From: Actinoplanes italicus
GTDB taxonomy: Bacteria > Actinomycetota > Actinomycetes > Mycobacteriales > Micromonosporaceae
Length of the DNA stretch: 64,000 bases
Direction of reading: 5' to 3'
Assembly: GCF_003001815.1 (NCBI RefSeq)
Contig: NZ_PVMZ01000005.1
Location: forward strand, 434,001-498,000
Shown here: positions 17,729-26,146 of the stretch, in pieces
How positions within the stretch are numbered: position 1 is the first letter of the stretch
Layout of the letters: every line of letters begins with the position of its first letter
The notes under the pieces: model-generated
Database searches by the model: none
What the model was told of the DNA's origin: nothing
The model's input: the letters and a program-made list of their open reading frames with translations, nothing else
Position numbers and translations under genes: made by a program

Positions 17729-18661
17729 TCAGTACCTCAGTCCGGTGAGGTAGTTGTAGCCGACCCGTGCGGTGTCGAGAGCCTGCGCGGGCGTGCGTGG
17801 CGGGCTGCCCGCGTCGTCGCGTTCCACGATGTACTCGACGAGTCCCGCCTCGTTGGCCCGGCGGAAGACCCGCTCGAAGTCGATCAGGCCGTCGCCGGGG
17901 TCGGCGAAGCCGCTGCCGACGTTCATGTCCTTGACGTGGACCTGCTTGATCCGGCGGCGATTCTTCTCGATCAGGTCGACCGGGTCCGCGGCGCCACGCC
18001 ACGCCCAGTAGATGTCGACCTCGAGGTGCACGAGGCGCGGGTCGGTGTCGTCGGTGAGGATGTCGAAACCGGTGATCTCGGTGCCGGTCTGGCGCAGGAA
18101 CTCGTTGTGGTGGTTGTGGTAGCCGAAGCTCAGCCCGGCCCGGCGGGCCAGCTCACCGGCCTTGTTGAGGTCGGCGGCGAACGCGCGGTACACGGCGGCG
18201 TTGCGGATCGGCCCGTTGGCGTCGGTGCCGAAGTACGGGTGGACGATGAACTTGTTGCCGACGATCGCGGCGTCCTCCAGCGTGCGCTTCCAGGATTCGG
18301 CGTTCCACGGCTGCGGGATGCCGGCGTGCCCGGAGGTGGCCTTCAGGCCGGCGTTGTCGAGGGCGGCCCGGAACTGGGCGGCGGTGCGGCCGACGAACCC
18401 GGCGTGCTCGACGCGCTTGTAGCCGATCGCGGCGAGCTCGGTGAAGCTGCCCTCGAGGTCGATCGTCAGCTGGTTGCGCAGCGTGTAGAGCTGCACGCTG
18501 ATCTGATCTCGCGGTACCCGGTGTGGGGATCCGCCGCCACCGTGGGCCGCGGCGGGGGAGGCGAGGACGGCGGGCGCGCCGATGGCGGCGGCTCCGGCGG
18601 CCGCGGCGCCGAGCAGGTTACGGCGGCTCAGCGAGGTCGGACGGGACGGTGACTCGTGCAT
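17729..18661 (-). CDS. Tat-exported sugar phosphate isomerase/epimerase-like TIM barrel
   Basis: Protein of 310 residues with a twin-arginine signal: SRRNLLGAAAAGAAAIG and cleavage near ASPAAA, so it is folded in the cytosol and exported, probably with its metal bound. The mature part is an AP-endonuclease-2-type TIM barrel of the xylose-isomerase-like superfamily, with candidate metal ligands in FGYHNHHNEF, HLEVDIYWAW and QVHVKDMN. An exported member is unlikely to act on phosphorylated sugars; oxidised (3-keto) glycosides made by the co-transcribed dehydrogenase are a better guess (inference). ATG 18661 lies behind an AT-rich promoter region shared in sequence with that of the gene at 22161. 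Confidence 0.82.
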   Translation of the reverse strand: MHESPSRPTSLSRRNLLGAAAAGAAAIGAPAVLASPAAAHGGGGSPHRVPRDQISVQLYTLRNQLTIDLEGSFTELAAIGYKRVEHAGFVGRTAAQFRAALDNAGLKATSGHAGIPQPWNAESWKRTLEDAAIVGNKFIVHPYFGTDANGPIRNAAVYRAFAADLNKAGELARRAGLSFGYHNHHNEFLRQTGTEITGFDILTDDTDPRLVHLEVDIYWAWRGAADPVDLIEKNRRRIKQVHVKDMNVGSGFADPGDGLIDFERVFRRANEAGLVEYIVERDDAGSPPRTPAQALDTARVGYNYLTGLRY

Positions 18662-18763
18662 GGGTGGTGCCTCCGGTTTCAGTGGTGAACACGGATGGGC
18701 GCGCTTTCGTGCAGAGTTGCTTCCGGTCCGGACGTTACAACGAATTTACGCGTGTCTCTAGTT

Positions 18764-18797
18764 AAACAACTCGATGAAACAATCGAACTTTTGTTAC
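18764..18797 (-). promoter_or_regulatory. Promoter-region block shared with 25052-25082
   Basis: AT-richer block about 100 bp upstream of the exported isomerase gene. It aligns with the block upstream of the second dehydrogenase gene: AAAC, CT, GAAAC, ATCGA, CTTTTGT and AC occur in the same order and nearly the same spacing. Within this copy TCGAT and ATCGA flank GAAACA as a 16-bp inverted repeat. A common regulator site is likely (inference). Confidence 0.45.
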
Positions 18798-18821
18798 AGC
18801 CAGCAAAAGGCATGGCGGTGA

Positions 18822-18844
18822 GGCCGGGCGCGTTGCGCCCGGCC
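18822..18844 (-). terminator. Hairpin terminator behind the cytosolic isomerase gene
   Basis: Ten-bp perfect GC arms, GGCCGGGCGC and GCGCCCGGCC, around a GTT loop, 18 bp beyond the stop at 18862. It insulates the next transcription unit, whose promoter block lies just beyond. Confidence 0.65.
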
Positions 18845-18861
18845 TGACGACCCGAAACGGA

Positions 18862-19869
18862 TTACTGGTTGGAGGAGAAGGCGGCGTCGAACGCCGCCGT
18901 CGGAGCATCGAACGCCAGGCGGCGCACGAACTGCAGGGCCTCGGGAGCGCCGATGAGCCGGTCCATGCCGGCGTCCTCCCACTCGATCGAGATCGGGCCG
19001 TCGTAGCCGATGGCGTTCAGCGCCCGGAAGCAGTCCTCCCACGGCACGTCACCGTGGCCGGTGGAGACGAAGTCCCAGCCGCGCCGCAGGTCGGCCCACG
19101 GCAGGTGGGAGCTGAGCCGGCCACGGCGGCCGTCCCCGGTGCGCACCTTCGCGTCCTTGCAGTCCACGTGGTAGATGCGGTCCGCGAAGTCGAAGATGAA
19201 GTTGACCGGGTCGAGCTCCTGCCAGACGAAGTGCGACGGGTCCCAGTTGAGGCCGAAGGCGGGACGGTGCCCGATCGCCTCCAGGGTCCGCTTGGTCGTC
19301 CAGTAGTCGTAGGCGATCTCGCTCGGGTGCACCTCGTGCGCGAACCTGACGCCGACCTCGTCGAAGACGTCGAGGATCGGGTTCCATCGGTCGGCGAAGT
19401 CCTGGTAGCCGCGCTCGATCATCGACGGCGGCACCGGCGGGAACATGGCCAGGGTGTGCCAGATCGACGAGCCGGTGAAACCCACGACGGTGTTCACGCC
19501 GAGCTTGGCGGCCGCGCGGGCGGTGTCCTTGATCTCCTCGGCCGCACGCTGACGTACGCCCTCGGGTTCGCCGTCGCCCCAGATCCGGGCCGGCAGGATG
19601 TCCTGGTGCCGCTCGTCGATCGGGTGGTCGCAGACGGCCTGCCCGACGAGATGGTTGGAGATCGCGAAGACCTGCAGGTTGTGCTTCGCCAGAGTCTCGC
19701 GCTTGCGATCGATGTAGCCGTCGTCGGCGAGTGCCTTGTCGACCTCGAAGTGATCGCCCCAGCAGGCGATCTCCAGGCCGTCGTAACCCCACCCGGAAGC
19801 CAGCCGGCACACCTCGTCGAACGGCAGGTCGGCCCACTGACCGGTGAACAGGGTGATCGGTCGTGCCAT
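18862..19869 (-). CDS. Cytosolic sugar phosphate isomerase/epimerase
   Basis: AP-endonuclease-2-type TIM barrel of 335 residues without a signal peptide, related to IolE and to enzymes acting on 3-keto sugars. Candidate metal-binding residues lie in [48 protein letters not shown] and [15 protein letters not shown] 19869 follows GAGGAAGTG; a longer in-frame TTG start at 19902 would overlap the TGAAC palindrome and lacks a ribosome site. It is its own transcription unit, between the two dehydrogenase operons. It may complete inside the cell what the exported enzymes begin; substrate unknown. Confidence 0.82.
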   Translation of the reverse strand: MARPITLFTGQWADLPFDEVCRLASGWGYDGLEIACWGDHFEVDKALADDGYIDRKRETLAKHNLQVFAISNHLVGQAVCDHPIDERHQDILPARIWGDGEPEGVRQRAAEEIKDTARAAAKLGVNTVVGFTGSSIWHTLAMFPPVPPSMIERGYQDFADRWNPILDVFDEVGVRFAHEVHPSEIAYDYWTTKRTLEAIGHRPAFGLNWDPSHFVWQELDPVNFIFDFADRIYHVDCKDAKVRTGDGRRGRLSSHLPWADLRRGWDFVSTGHGDVPWEDCFRALNAIGYDGPISIEWEDAGMDRLIGAPEALQFVRRLAFDAPTAAFDAAFSSNQ

Positions 19870-19889
19870 GTTTTCACTTCCTCGCAGAG

Positions 19890-19901
19890 TGAACTTGTTC
19901 A
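19890..19901. promoter_or_regulatory. Palindrome in the leader of the isomerase gene
   Basis: TGAAC-TT-GTTCA, a perfect 5-bp-arm palindrome 21 bp ahead of the ATG at 19869 and just before its GAGGAAG ribosome site. Position suits an operator, but the arms are short and no second copy of the exact sequence was seen. Confidence 0.35.
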
Positions 19902-20037
19902 ACTGGAGCGGGATTCAGCGCCTGCGCGAGGAGCAGGCGGGAGCGCGGTGACCGGTCGTCACAGGCGGCGGGACTGCCGGGTGGGTTGCGCCTCCCACCC
20001 GGACCGCTTGTGACCGCGATCACCGCGCTCCACTCTA

Positions 20038-22149
20038 TTAGGCCGCCGCCCCGGAGGGAAGGCGCCACACCTGGTTGGCCGCGCCCAGGCAGTCCCAGAT
20101 GTGGATCTGCTGGCCGTCGGCGGAGCTGTTCTGCGACACGTCCAGGCAGCGGCCGGACTGCGGGTTGCGCACCGTGCCGTTGCTCTGGGCCGCCCAGTTC
20201 TGCGCGCCGCTGCCGTTGCAGGTCCACAGCTGCGCCTTGGTGCCGTTCGCGGTCGCGCCGCCGGCCACGTCCAGGCACTTGCCGGAGTTCGGGTTGCGCC
20301 AGACCTGACCGCTGACCTGCCAGTTCTGCGCAGCGGACCCGTTGCAGGTGTACAGCTGGATCTTCGTGCCGTCGGCGGTTCCGCTGCCGCTCACGTCGAG
20401 GCACTTGCCGGCCAGGCCGACGACCGGCCCGGCTCCACCGGTGCTGGTGCCCTTGACGGGGGTGAAGTCGTCGAGGTCGAAGAGTCCCGTTCCGGTGCCG
20501 GTGAAGGTCAGGAACAACGTCTGAGATCCGGTGGGTACGTTGCTCAGGCTCCCGGTCACGTCGGCGTAGGTGCTCCAGCTCCCGGTGTTGGGCACCGCGA
20601 CCGTCCCGAGGACCGTCCCGGTGGCCGAGCCGGTGCGTACCTGAATGGTTCCGCCCGGACCGCCGGAGACGACCCGCGCCTTGATCGACGTGACGCCGGT
20701 CAGATCCACGCCCGCGTAGGAGGCCCAGTCACCCGGGTCGATGTAGCCGAGGGTCTGACCGTTGTTGGCACCCGCCTTGGTGAACGCCTGCACACCGTTG
20801 GCGCTGGTGAACGACTCGGCCTGCACCGTCGAACCGCCACCGCCCGGGGTCAGCTCCTTGACCCGGATGTTGCGGAACGACGCGTCGTCGCCCGTGCCGT
20901 GGTTCTGGATGCCGATGTGGCCCGCGAGGGACCGTACCGGATCGGTGTTGGTGAAGTCGTTGATCTTGACGCTGTTGAGGAAGACCTGCAGACGCTCCCC
21001 CTCGACCCGGATCTCGTAGGTGTTCCACTCCCCCGGCGGGTTGAGCGCCCCGTCGCGTGCCGCGATGTCGGCGGACTTGAACGTGTAGACCGCGCCCGTG
21101 GTCCGATCGGCCGCGTCGGTGGCGTCGATCTGGATCTCGTAGCCGTTGTTGACGGCCGACCACGGGTCGCTCGACGGCGGGAACCCGATGAAGACACCGG
21201 TGTTGTCGTCCCCGGCGAGCTTCCAGTCCATCTTCAGCGAGTAGTTGGTGAACTGCTTCGCCGAGTACCAGTACAGCCCCATGCCGCCGGTGGAGGTCAG
21301 CGTGGCGTCGGTGTTGGTGAAGGCGCCCGGCCCGGCCTGCGACCAGCCGGTCGTCGAGCCGTTGTAGAGCGCCGTGTATCCGGTCTCCGGACGGCAGTCG
21401 GCGTGCGCGCGCTTGGCCGTGTAGCGGATCCCGCCGAGCAGGTGCGCCCGGAACGCCGGCTCGCTGTAGGCAGACTGGGTGTGCCCGCCGCCGGTGTAGA
21501 ACGAGCGGCCCGAGTCCAGCGTCTTGCACCAGGAGTGCGGGTGGTCGGCGCCCATCTGCCCGCCGGAGTACGACGACTCGTCGAGCGTCGACAGCACGTG
21601 CGCGGTGCTGCGGGCGTTGGTGCGGTAGTCGTACCACTCGTCGGTGCGCTGTAGGCTCTGCGGCAGGTGCGCGGTCGCGGCGTGCCCCCGGTCCTCGACC
21701 TTGACGGTCGCCTGCTGGACCGCCGGATGCGAGGCGAAGTAGGCGCCGACGAGCTGACCGTAGAACGGCCAGTCGTACTCGGTGTCGGCCGCCGAGTGGA
21801 TGCCGGTGTAGCCGCCACCGCCACGGATGTACGCCTCGAACGCGCTCTGCTGGGTCGCGTCGAGGATGTCGCCGGTGGTGTTCAGGAAGACGACGGTCTC
21901 GAAGCGGGCCAGGTTGGTGGCGTTGAACTGGGTCGAGTCCTCGGTGGCGGTCACCGTGAAGTTGTTGGCCGCGCCCAGGTCACGGATGGCCTGGATGCCG
22001 GCGGCGATCGAGTCGTGCCGGAAACCGGTCGTCTTGGAGAAGACCAGGACGTCGTACGGGGTGTCGGCCGCGACGGCCGGTGTCGGTGCCGCGGTGCAGG
22101 CCAGGGTGGTCAGCGCTGCGGCGAGTACCAGGGAGAGTCTGCTGCGCAT
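20038..22149 (-). CDS. Secreted ThuA - DUF1080 - CBM6 - ricin-lectin protein
   Basis: Exported protein of 703 residues. A Sec signal (MRSRLSLVLAAALTTLAC, cleavage near PAVAA) is followed by a ThuA-like domain (about 30-245: VFSKTTGFRHDSI, GGGGYTGIHSAADTEYDW), a DUF1080/3-keto-disaccharide-hydrolase-like lectin fold (about 250-445: NTGVFIGFPP, GEWNTYEIRVEG), a CBM6-type module (IDPGDWASYAGVDL) and a ricin-type trefoil of about 125 residues with QNW-type repeats. ThuA and DUF1080 families are both linked to 3-keto-sugar breakdown, so this may cleave oxidised disaccharides outside the cell. ATG 22149 is 11 bp after the preceding stop, so it is second in an operon. An open frame further upstream belongs to the neighbour's antisense reading. 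Confidence 0.85.
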   Translation of the reverse strand: MRSRLSLVLAAALTTLACTAAPTPAVAADTPYDVLVFSKTTGFRHDSIAAGIQAIRDLGAANNFTVTATEDSTQFNATNLARFETVVFLNTTGDILDATQQSAFEAYIRGGGGYTGIHSAADTEYDWPFYGQLVGAYFASHPAVQQATVKVEDRGHAATAHLPQSLQRTDEWYDYRTNARSTAHVLSTLDESSYSGGQMGADHPHSWCKTLDSGRSFYTGGGHTQSAYSEPAFRAHLLGGIRYTAKRAHADCRPETGYTALYNGSTTGWSQAGPGAFTNTDATLTSTGGMGLYWYSAKQFTNYSLKMDWKLAGDDNTGVFIGFPPSSDPWSAVNNGYEIQIDATDAADRTTGAVYTFKSADIAARDGALNPPGEWNTYEIRVEGERLQVFLNSVKINDFTNTDPVRSLAGHIGIQNHGTGDDASFRNIRVKELTPGGGGSTVQAESFTSANGVQAFTKAGANNGQTLGYIDPGDWASYAGVDLTGVTSIKARVVSGGPGGTIQVRTGSATGTVLGTVAVPNTGSWSTYADVTGSLSNVPTGSQTLFLTFTGTGTGLFDLDDFTPVKGTSTGGAGPVVGLAGKCLDVSGSGTADGTKIQLYTCNGSAAQNWQVSGQVWRNPNSGKCLDVAGGATANGTKAQLWTCNGSGAQNWAAQSNGTVRNPQSGRCLDVSQNSSADGQQIHIWDCLGAANQVWRLPSGAAA
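20087..20425 (-). repeat. CBM13 (ricin) coding cassette, copy 1
   Basis: About 340 bp encoding the ricin-lectin end of the ThuA protein. It is close to 90% identical by eye to 22186-22520 in the adjacent gene, including long identical runs and synonymous sites, much closer than the CBM6 parts ahead of them. This implies recent duplication or ongoing gene conversion. Confidence 0.8.
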
Positions 22150-22160
22150 GGGATCCCTCC

Positions 22161-24962
22161 TCACAGGTTCCACTGCTGGTTGGCGGCGCCCAGGCAGTCC
22201 CAGATGTGGATCTGCTGGCCGTCGGCGGAGTTGTTCTGCGACACGTCGAGACAGCGGCCGGACACCGGGTTCCGGACCGTCTTGTCGGCCTGTGCCGTCC
22301 AGTTCTGGGCGCCGGTGCCGTTGCAGGTCCACAGCTGCGCCTTGGTGCCGTTCGCGGTCGCGCCGCCGGCCACGTCGAGACACTTGCCCGACTGCGGGTT
22401 GCGCCACACCTGACCGTTGACCGTCCAGACCTGCGCGGCGGACCCGTTGCAGGTGTACAGCTGGATCTTCGTGCCGTCCGTGGTGCCGCCGCCGGCCACG
22501 TCCAGGCACTTGCCGGCGAGGCCGACGACCGGGCCGGTACGGGCAGCGGCACTGGTGTTCAGCGTGAACGCGTCGACGTCGAAGAGCGCGCCCGCGCCGC
22601 CGCTGAAGGTCAGGTAGAGCGTGGTGGTGCCGGCCGGTGCGTTCGCGACCGCGCCGGAGACGTCGGTGAAGACGTTCCAGCCGCCGGTCACCGGCACTGT
22701 GGCCGAGCCGAGGACGGTCCCGGTGGCCGAACCCGCGCGGACCTGGATCGTGCCGCCGGCACCTGCCGACGAGACCCGCGCGGTGAAGCGGTTGACGTTG
22801 CCGAGCTGGTAAGGCTGGAACGCGATCCAGTCGCCGTTGTTGATGTCGCCGACGGTCTTGCCGCCCTCGGCCTCCGGCTTGTTCATCACCGCGATGCCGC
22901 CGGAGGTCTTGTAGTGCTCGGCCTGCCGGTGCGCGGGCTGCAGGGTGTGCTGGGTGTGGGTGGTCAGGCCGCCCGCGTCGGTGTACTCGGCGTCGAAGAC
23001 CGCGAAGATGTTGGCCGCCGTGTCGTGCTCGCCGTCGACCGGGATGGTCAGCGTGCCGTTGCAGCCGGTCTTCGAGGTGATCTGGTGTCCGTGCTGGTCG
23101 TGGCCGAGCACGTACGTCATCTTGACCTTGGCGCAGTCGATGCCCGGGTCCTCCGGGTCGGTGACCGTGACCGAGTAGGAGATCGTGTCGCCGAACGAGA
23201 ACACCGTGCCGTCACCGGGCGCGTTGATCCGTACCGTGGGTGCCGTGTTGCCGACGCCGATCTGCACGTTGGCGCTGCCCGTGGCGCCCTGCGGGTCGGT
23301 GACCGTGAGCTTCGCGTCGTAGACGCCGTTGGCGGTGAACGTCTTCGACGGGTTGGCGGCCGTGGAACTGGTGCCGTCACCGAAGTCCCAGCGGTACGTC
23401 AGTGCCCCACCCTCCGGGTCGCTGGAACCGGCCGAGGAGAACTGCACGGTCAGCGGCGCCTGGCCGGAGCGCTTGTCGGCGTTCGCCACTGCGGTCGGGG
23501 CCCGGTTGCCGCCGCCGACGTAGTCGTAGCGATACAGCGCCGAGTTCTCGTCGCCGCTGAAGTAGCCGGTGCCGTAGTCGAGCACGTAGAGCGAGCCGTC
23601 GGGGCCGAACGCGAGGTCCATGACCTGCTTGCCGTTCCACGGGAAGGTCGAGATCTCGCCGACCGAGCCGTCGGTGCCGACGTGGATCGGCTTGATCCAG
23701 CCGCGCCCGAACTCGGCCGCGAAGAAGTGCCCGTCCAGCGACTGCGGGAACTTCGTCGTGGAGGTGCTGGACGCGTTGTACCGATAGACCGGGCCGCCCA
23801 TCGGCGACTCGGAGCCGCCGCCGAACTCCGCGGGGGTGCCGGCGTCTCCGCCGTACCGGATCCATGAGGTTTTGGCGGCCGGAAGGGTCCCGAGGCCGGT
23901 GTTGCGCGGTGAGTTGTTGACCGGGCCACCAGCGCAGTTGTACTTCGCGCCGACGGTGCCGTTGGCGAAGTTGAAGTCGGCGTACGTCTCGGCGGCGGTG
24001 TTGGTGCCGGTGCAGTACGGCCAGCCGTAGTTGCCGGGTGACGGGACACGGTTGAACTCGACCTGACCGCTCGGGCCGCGAGTCGACGACGATCCGGCGT
24101 CCGGGCCGTAGTCGCCGACGTAGACGACACCCGTCGCCTTGTCGACGGTCATCCGGAACGGGTTGCGGAAGCCCATCGCGTAGATCTCCGCGCGGGTCCC
24201 GGCTGTTCCGGCGGCGAACAGGTTGCCGGACGGCGAGGTGTACGTGCCGTCAGCGTTGACCTTGATGCGCAGGATCTTGCCACGCAGGTCGTTGGTGTTG
24301 CCGGCGGTCCGCTGAGCGTCGAAGGCCGGGTTGCGGTTGGCCCGCTCGTCCAGCGGCGAATAGCCGTCGGACTGGAACGGGTTGCTGTCGTCGCCGGTCG
24401 ACAGGTACAGGTTGCCGGCCGCGTCGAAGTCGATGTCGCCGCCGACGTGACAGCAGATGCCGCGGGAGGCCGGCACGTCGAGGATCGTGCGCTCGGCGCT
24501 GAGCTTCCAGTCCGCGGTGAGGGTGAACCGGGACAGCCGGTTGACGCCGTTGAACGCGGAGAAGTCGGTGCCGGTGTCCGGAGCGTCCCCGGCCGGGGTG
24601 CTCAGCGGTGGGGCGTAGTACAGGTAGATGAACCGGTTGGTGGCGAAGCCGGGGTCGACGCCGACACCCTGCAGGCCCTCCTCGTCGTGGGTGTAGACGG
24701 CGAGGTTGCCGACCACGGCGGTGTCGCCGGAGGCGGTGGTGCGGCGCAGCGTGCCGTTGCGGGCGGTGTGCAGCACCGAGCGGTCCGGCAGCACGGCCAG
24801 GCTCATCGGCTCACCCACCTCGGGCTCGCCCTTGGCCAGTGTGACCTGCTGGAAGTCAGCCGGGTCGACGGGGTGAGCCTGGGCTGGTGCCTCGAACACC
24901 GCTAGGGCGAGTGCCGCGACGGAGGCGACAGCCCACCATCGGCGGCGCAGTGAAATGGACAT
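22161..24962 (-). CDS. Secreted glucose/sorbosone dehydrogenase - PKD - CBM6 - ricin-lectin protein
   Basis: Exported protein of 933 residues, paralogous to the one at 15658. Sec signal MSISLRRRWWAVASVAALAL with cleavage near APAQA; propeller with HDEEGLQGVGVDPGF, RGICCHVGGDIDFD, GNLYLSTGDD, GFRNPFRMTVD and MDLAFGPDGSLYVLDYGTG; PKD at about 505-590 (TYRWDFGDGTSS); a beta domain with YVLGHDQHGH that the paralog also has; CBM6 (about 690-810) and a ricin trefoil at the end. ATG 24962 was chosen since the next upstream ATG (24986) has no ribosome site. The lectin ends would hold it on polysaccharide. First gene of an operon with the ThuA-DUF1080 protein. Confidence 0.87.
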   Translation of the reverse strand: MSISLRRRWWAVASVAALALAVFEAPAQAHPVDPADFQQVTLAKGEPEVGEPMSLAVLPDRSVLHTARNGTLRRTTASGDTAVVGNLAVYTHDEEGLQGVGVDPGFATNRFIYLYYAPPLSTPAGDAPDTGTDFSAFNGVNRLSRFTLTADWKLSAERTILDVPASRGICCHVGGDIDFDAAGNLYLSTGDDSNPFQSDGYSPLDERANRNPAFDAQRTAGNTNDLRGKILRIKVNADGTYTSPSGNLFAAGTAGTRAEIYAMGFRNPFRMTVDKATGVVYVGDYGPDAGSSSTRGPSGQVEFNRVPSPGNYGWPYCTGTNTAAETYADFNFANGTVGAKYNCAGGPVNNSPRNTGLGTLPAAKTSWIRYGGDAGTPAEFGGGSESPMGGPVYRYNASSTSTTKFPQSLDGHFFAAEFGRGWIKPIHVGTDGSVGEISTFPWNGKQVMDLAFGPDGSLYVLDYGTGYFSGDENSALYRYDYVGGGNRAPTAVANADKRSGQAPLTVQFSSAGSSDPEGGALTYRWDFGDGTSSTAANPSKTFTANGVYDAKLTVTDPQGATGSANVQIGVGNTAPTVRINAPGDGTVFSFGDTISYSVTVTDPEDPGIDCAKVKMTYVLGHDQHGHQITSKTGCNGTLTIPVDGEHDTAANIFAVFDAEYTDAGGLTTHTQHTLQPAHRQAEHYKTSGGIAVMNKPEAEGGKTVGDINNGDWIAFQPYQLGNVNRFTARVSSAGAGGTIQVRAGSATGTVLGSATVPVTGGWNVFTDVSGAVANAPAGTTTLYLTFSGGAGALFDVDAFTLNTSAAARTGPVVGLAGKCLDVAGGGTTDGTKIQLYTCNGSAAQVWTVNGQVWRNPQSGKCLDVAGGATANGTKAQLWTCNGTGAQNWTAQADKTVRNPVSGRCLDVSQNNSADGQQIHIWDCLGAANQQWNL
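22186..22520 (-). repeat. CBM13 (ricin) coding cassette, copy 2
   Basis: Second copy of the ricin-lectin coding cassette, at the end of the dehydrogenase gene, in direct orientation about 2.1 kb from copy 1. Recombination between the copies would fuse the two genes. Confidence 0.8.
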
Positions 24963-25051
24963 GGGGGTGCCATCCCTTCGAACCATGAGGAATGCGGGTG
25001 GTTGTCGCGCCGCCGACTACACCCTGACGTAACACTTAAGTGCCTTGCCCG

Positions 25052-25082
25052 AAACACTAAAGAAACCATCGACTTTTGTCAC
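25052..25082 (-). promoter_or_regulatory. Promoter-region block shared with 18764-18797
   Basis: Block about 90 bp upstream of ATG 24962 that matches the one upstream of the exported isomerase gene, with three one- or two-base gaps. A perfect 10-bp palindrome, CACTTAAGTG, lies downstream of it at 25033-25042 and a GACGT-ACA element further in is also shared. Probably the promoter/operator of the dehydrogenase-ThuA operon. Confidence 0.45.
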
Positions 25083-25097
25083 TACGGGCGGAACTTT

Positions 25098-26135
25098 TCA
25101 ACGCTGGCGATCAACTGTTTCGTGCGCCAGCGCGGTCAGACGGGCCGCCACCTCGGCCGGGATCGGAGAACCGGCCAGCGCCGCCAGGGCCGACTCCACG
25201 CGCAGTTTGATCAGCCGCTCGACGCCGTCCAGAGCGCCGGTGTCGATGATGATCCGGCGCAGCTCGGCCGCGCCCTCCTCGTCCAGGTCCGCACGACCGA
25301 ACAGCGCCCGGATCCGGGCCGTCTGCCGGTGGTCGGCCGCTTCCCGTGCCAGCGCCATGAGCACCGTGCGCTTGCCCTCGCGCAGGTCGTCCAGTATCGG
25401 CTTGCCGGTCACCACCGGATCACCGAACACGCCCAGCACGTCGTCACGCAGCTGGAACGCGTCACCGAGCGGATCACCGAACGCCGCATAGGTGTCCAGC
25501 AGGTCGTCACCGGCCCCGGCCAGGGCCGCGCCGATCTGCAGCGGCCGCGTCACCGTGTACCGGGCCGCCTTGAGCCGGATCACGGTCAGGGCACTGGCCG
25601 CCGACCCGTCACCCACGCCGGACACCAGGTCCAGGTACTGCCCGGCGATCACCTCGGTACGCATCGCGCCGTAGACGGCGTAGCCGCGGCTCACCTGCTC
25701 GTCGCTCAGGCCGCAGCTCTGGAACATCTGATCCGCCCACGCCGCGCACAGGTCGCCGCAGAGCAGCGCGGTGTTGCGCCCGTAACTGGCCGCGTCACCG
25801 CGCCACGCCGACCGGGTGTGCAGGTCGGCGAAGAGGGCGTGCACCGACGGCTCACCGCGACGGCGCTCACTGCCGTCCATGATGTCGTCGTGGATCAGCG
25901 CGAACGCGTGGAAGATCTCCAGCGCCGCGGCCGCCGTCACGATGCCCGGGCCGTCCTCGCCGCCCGCGCTGCGCCAGCCCCAGTAGCAGAACATCGGCCG
26001 CAGCCGCTTCCCACCGGACAGCAGGAACCGCTGCAGGGTGCTGAACAGCCCCCGCGGCGCCCCCTCGGGCCACTGCGGGCCCTGTCCGCTCAGGAAGTCG
26101 GCGAGCCGGTCGTCGAAACGGGCCCGCAGTGTCAC
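25098..26135 (-). CDS. Polyprenyl diphosphate synthase, short-chain type
   Basis: Trans-isoprenyl diphosphate synthase of 345 residues that condenses isopentenyl diphosphate with an allylic primer. Family landmarks are GGKRLRPMFCYW, first Asp-rich motif HDDIMDGSERRRG, second Asp-rich motif FQLRDDVLGVFGD and KPILDDLREGKRT. A Phe five residues before the first DDxxD favours a short product, about C15-C20 (family rule, inferred here). GTG 26135 follows GGGGAGGGCGGC. Last gene of the ebo-type operon, 11 bp after the phosphodiesterase gene; it would supply the prenyl donor for the UbiA-type transferase at 30853. Confidence 0.88.
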   Translation of the reverse strand: MTLRARFDDRLADFLSGQGPQWPEGAPRGLFSTLQRFLLSGGKRLRPMFCYWGWRSAGGEDGPGIVTAAAALEIFHAFALIHDDIMDGSERRRGEPSVHALFADLHTRSAWRGDAASYGRNTALLCGDLCAAWADQMFQSCGLSDEQVSRGYAVYGAMRTEVIAGQYLDLVSGVGDGSAASALTVIRLKAARYTVTRPLQIGAALAGAGDDLLDTYAAFGDPLGDAFQLRDDVLGVFGDPVVTGKPILDDLREGKRTVLMALAREAADHRQTARIRALFGRADLDEEGAAELRRIIIDTGALDGVERLIKLRVESALAALAGSPIPAEVAARLTALAHETVDRQR

Positions 26136-26146
26136 GCCGCCCTCCC

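Noticed and set aside
24987..25097. tRNA or small RNA gene in the spacer
   Set aside because: No cloverleaf or stable hairpin; content is better explained by the promoter block.
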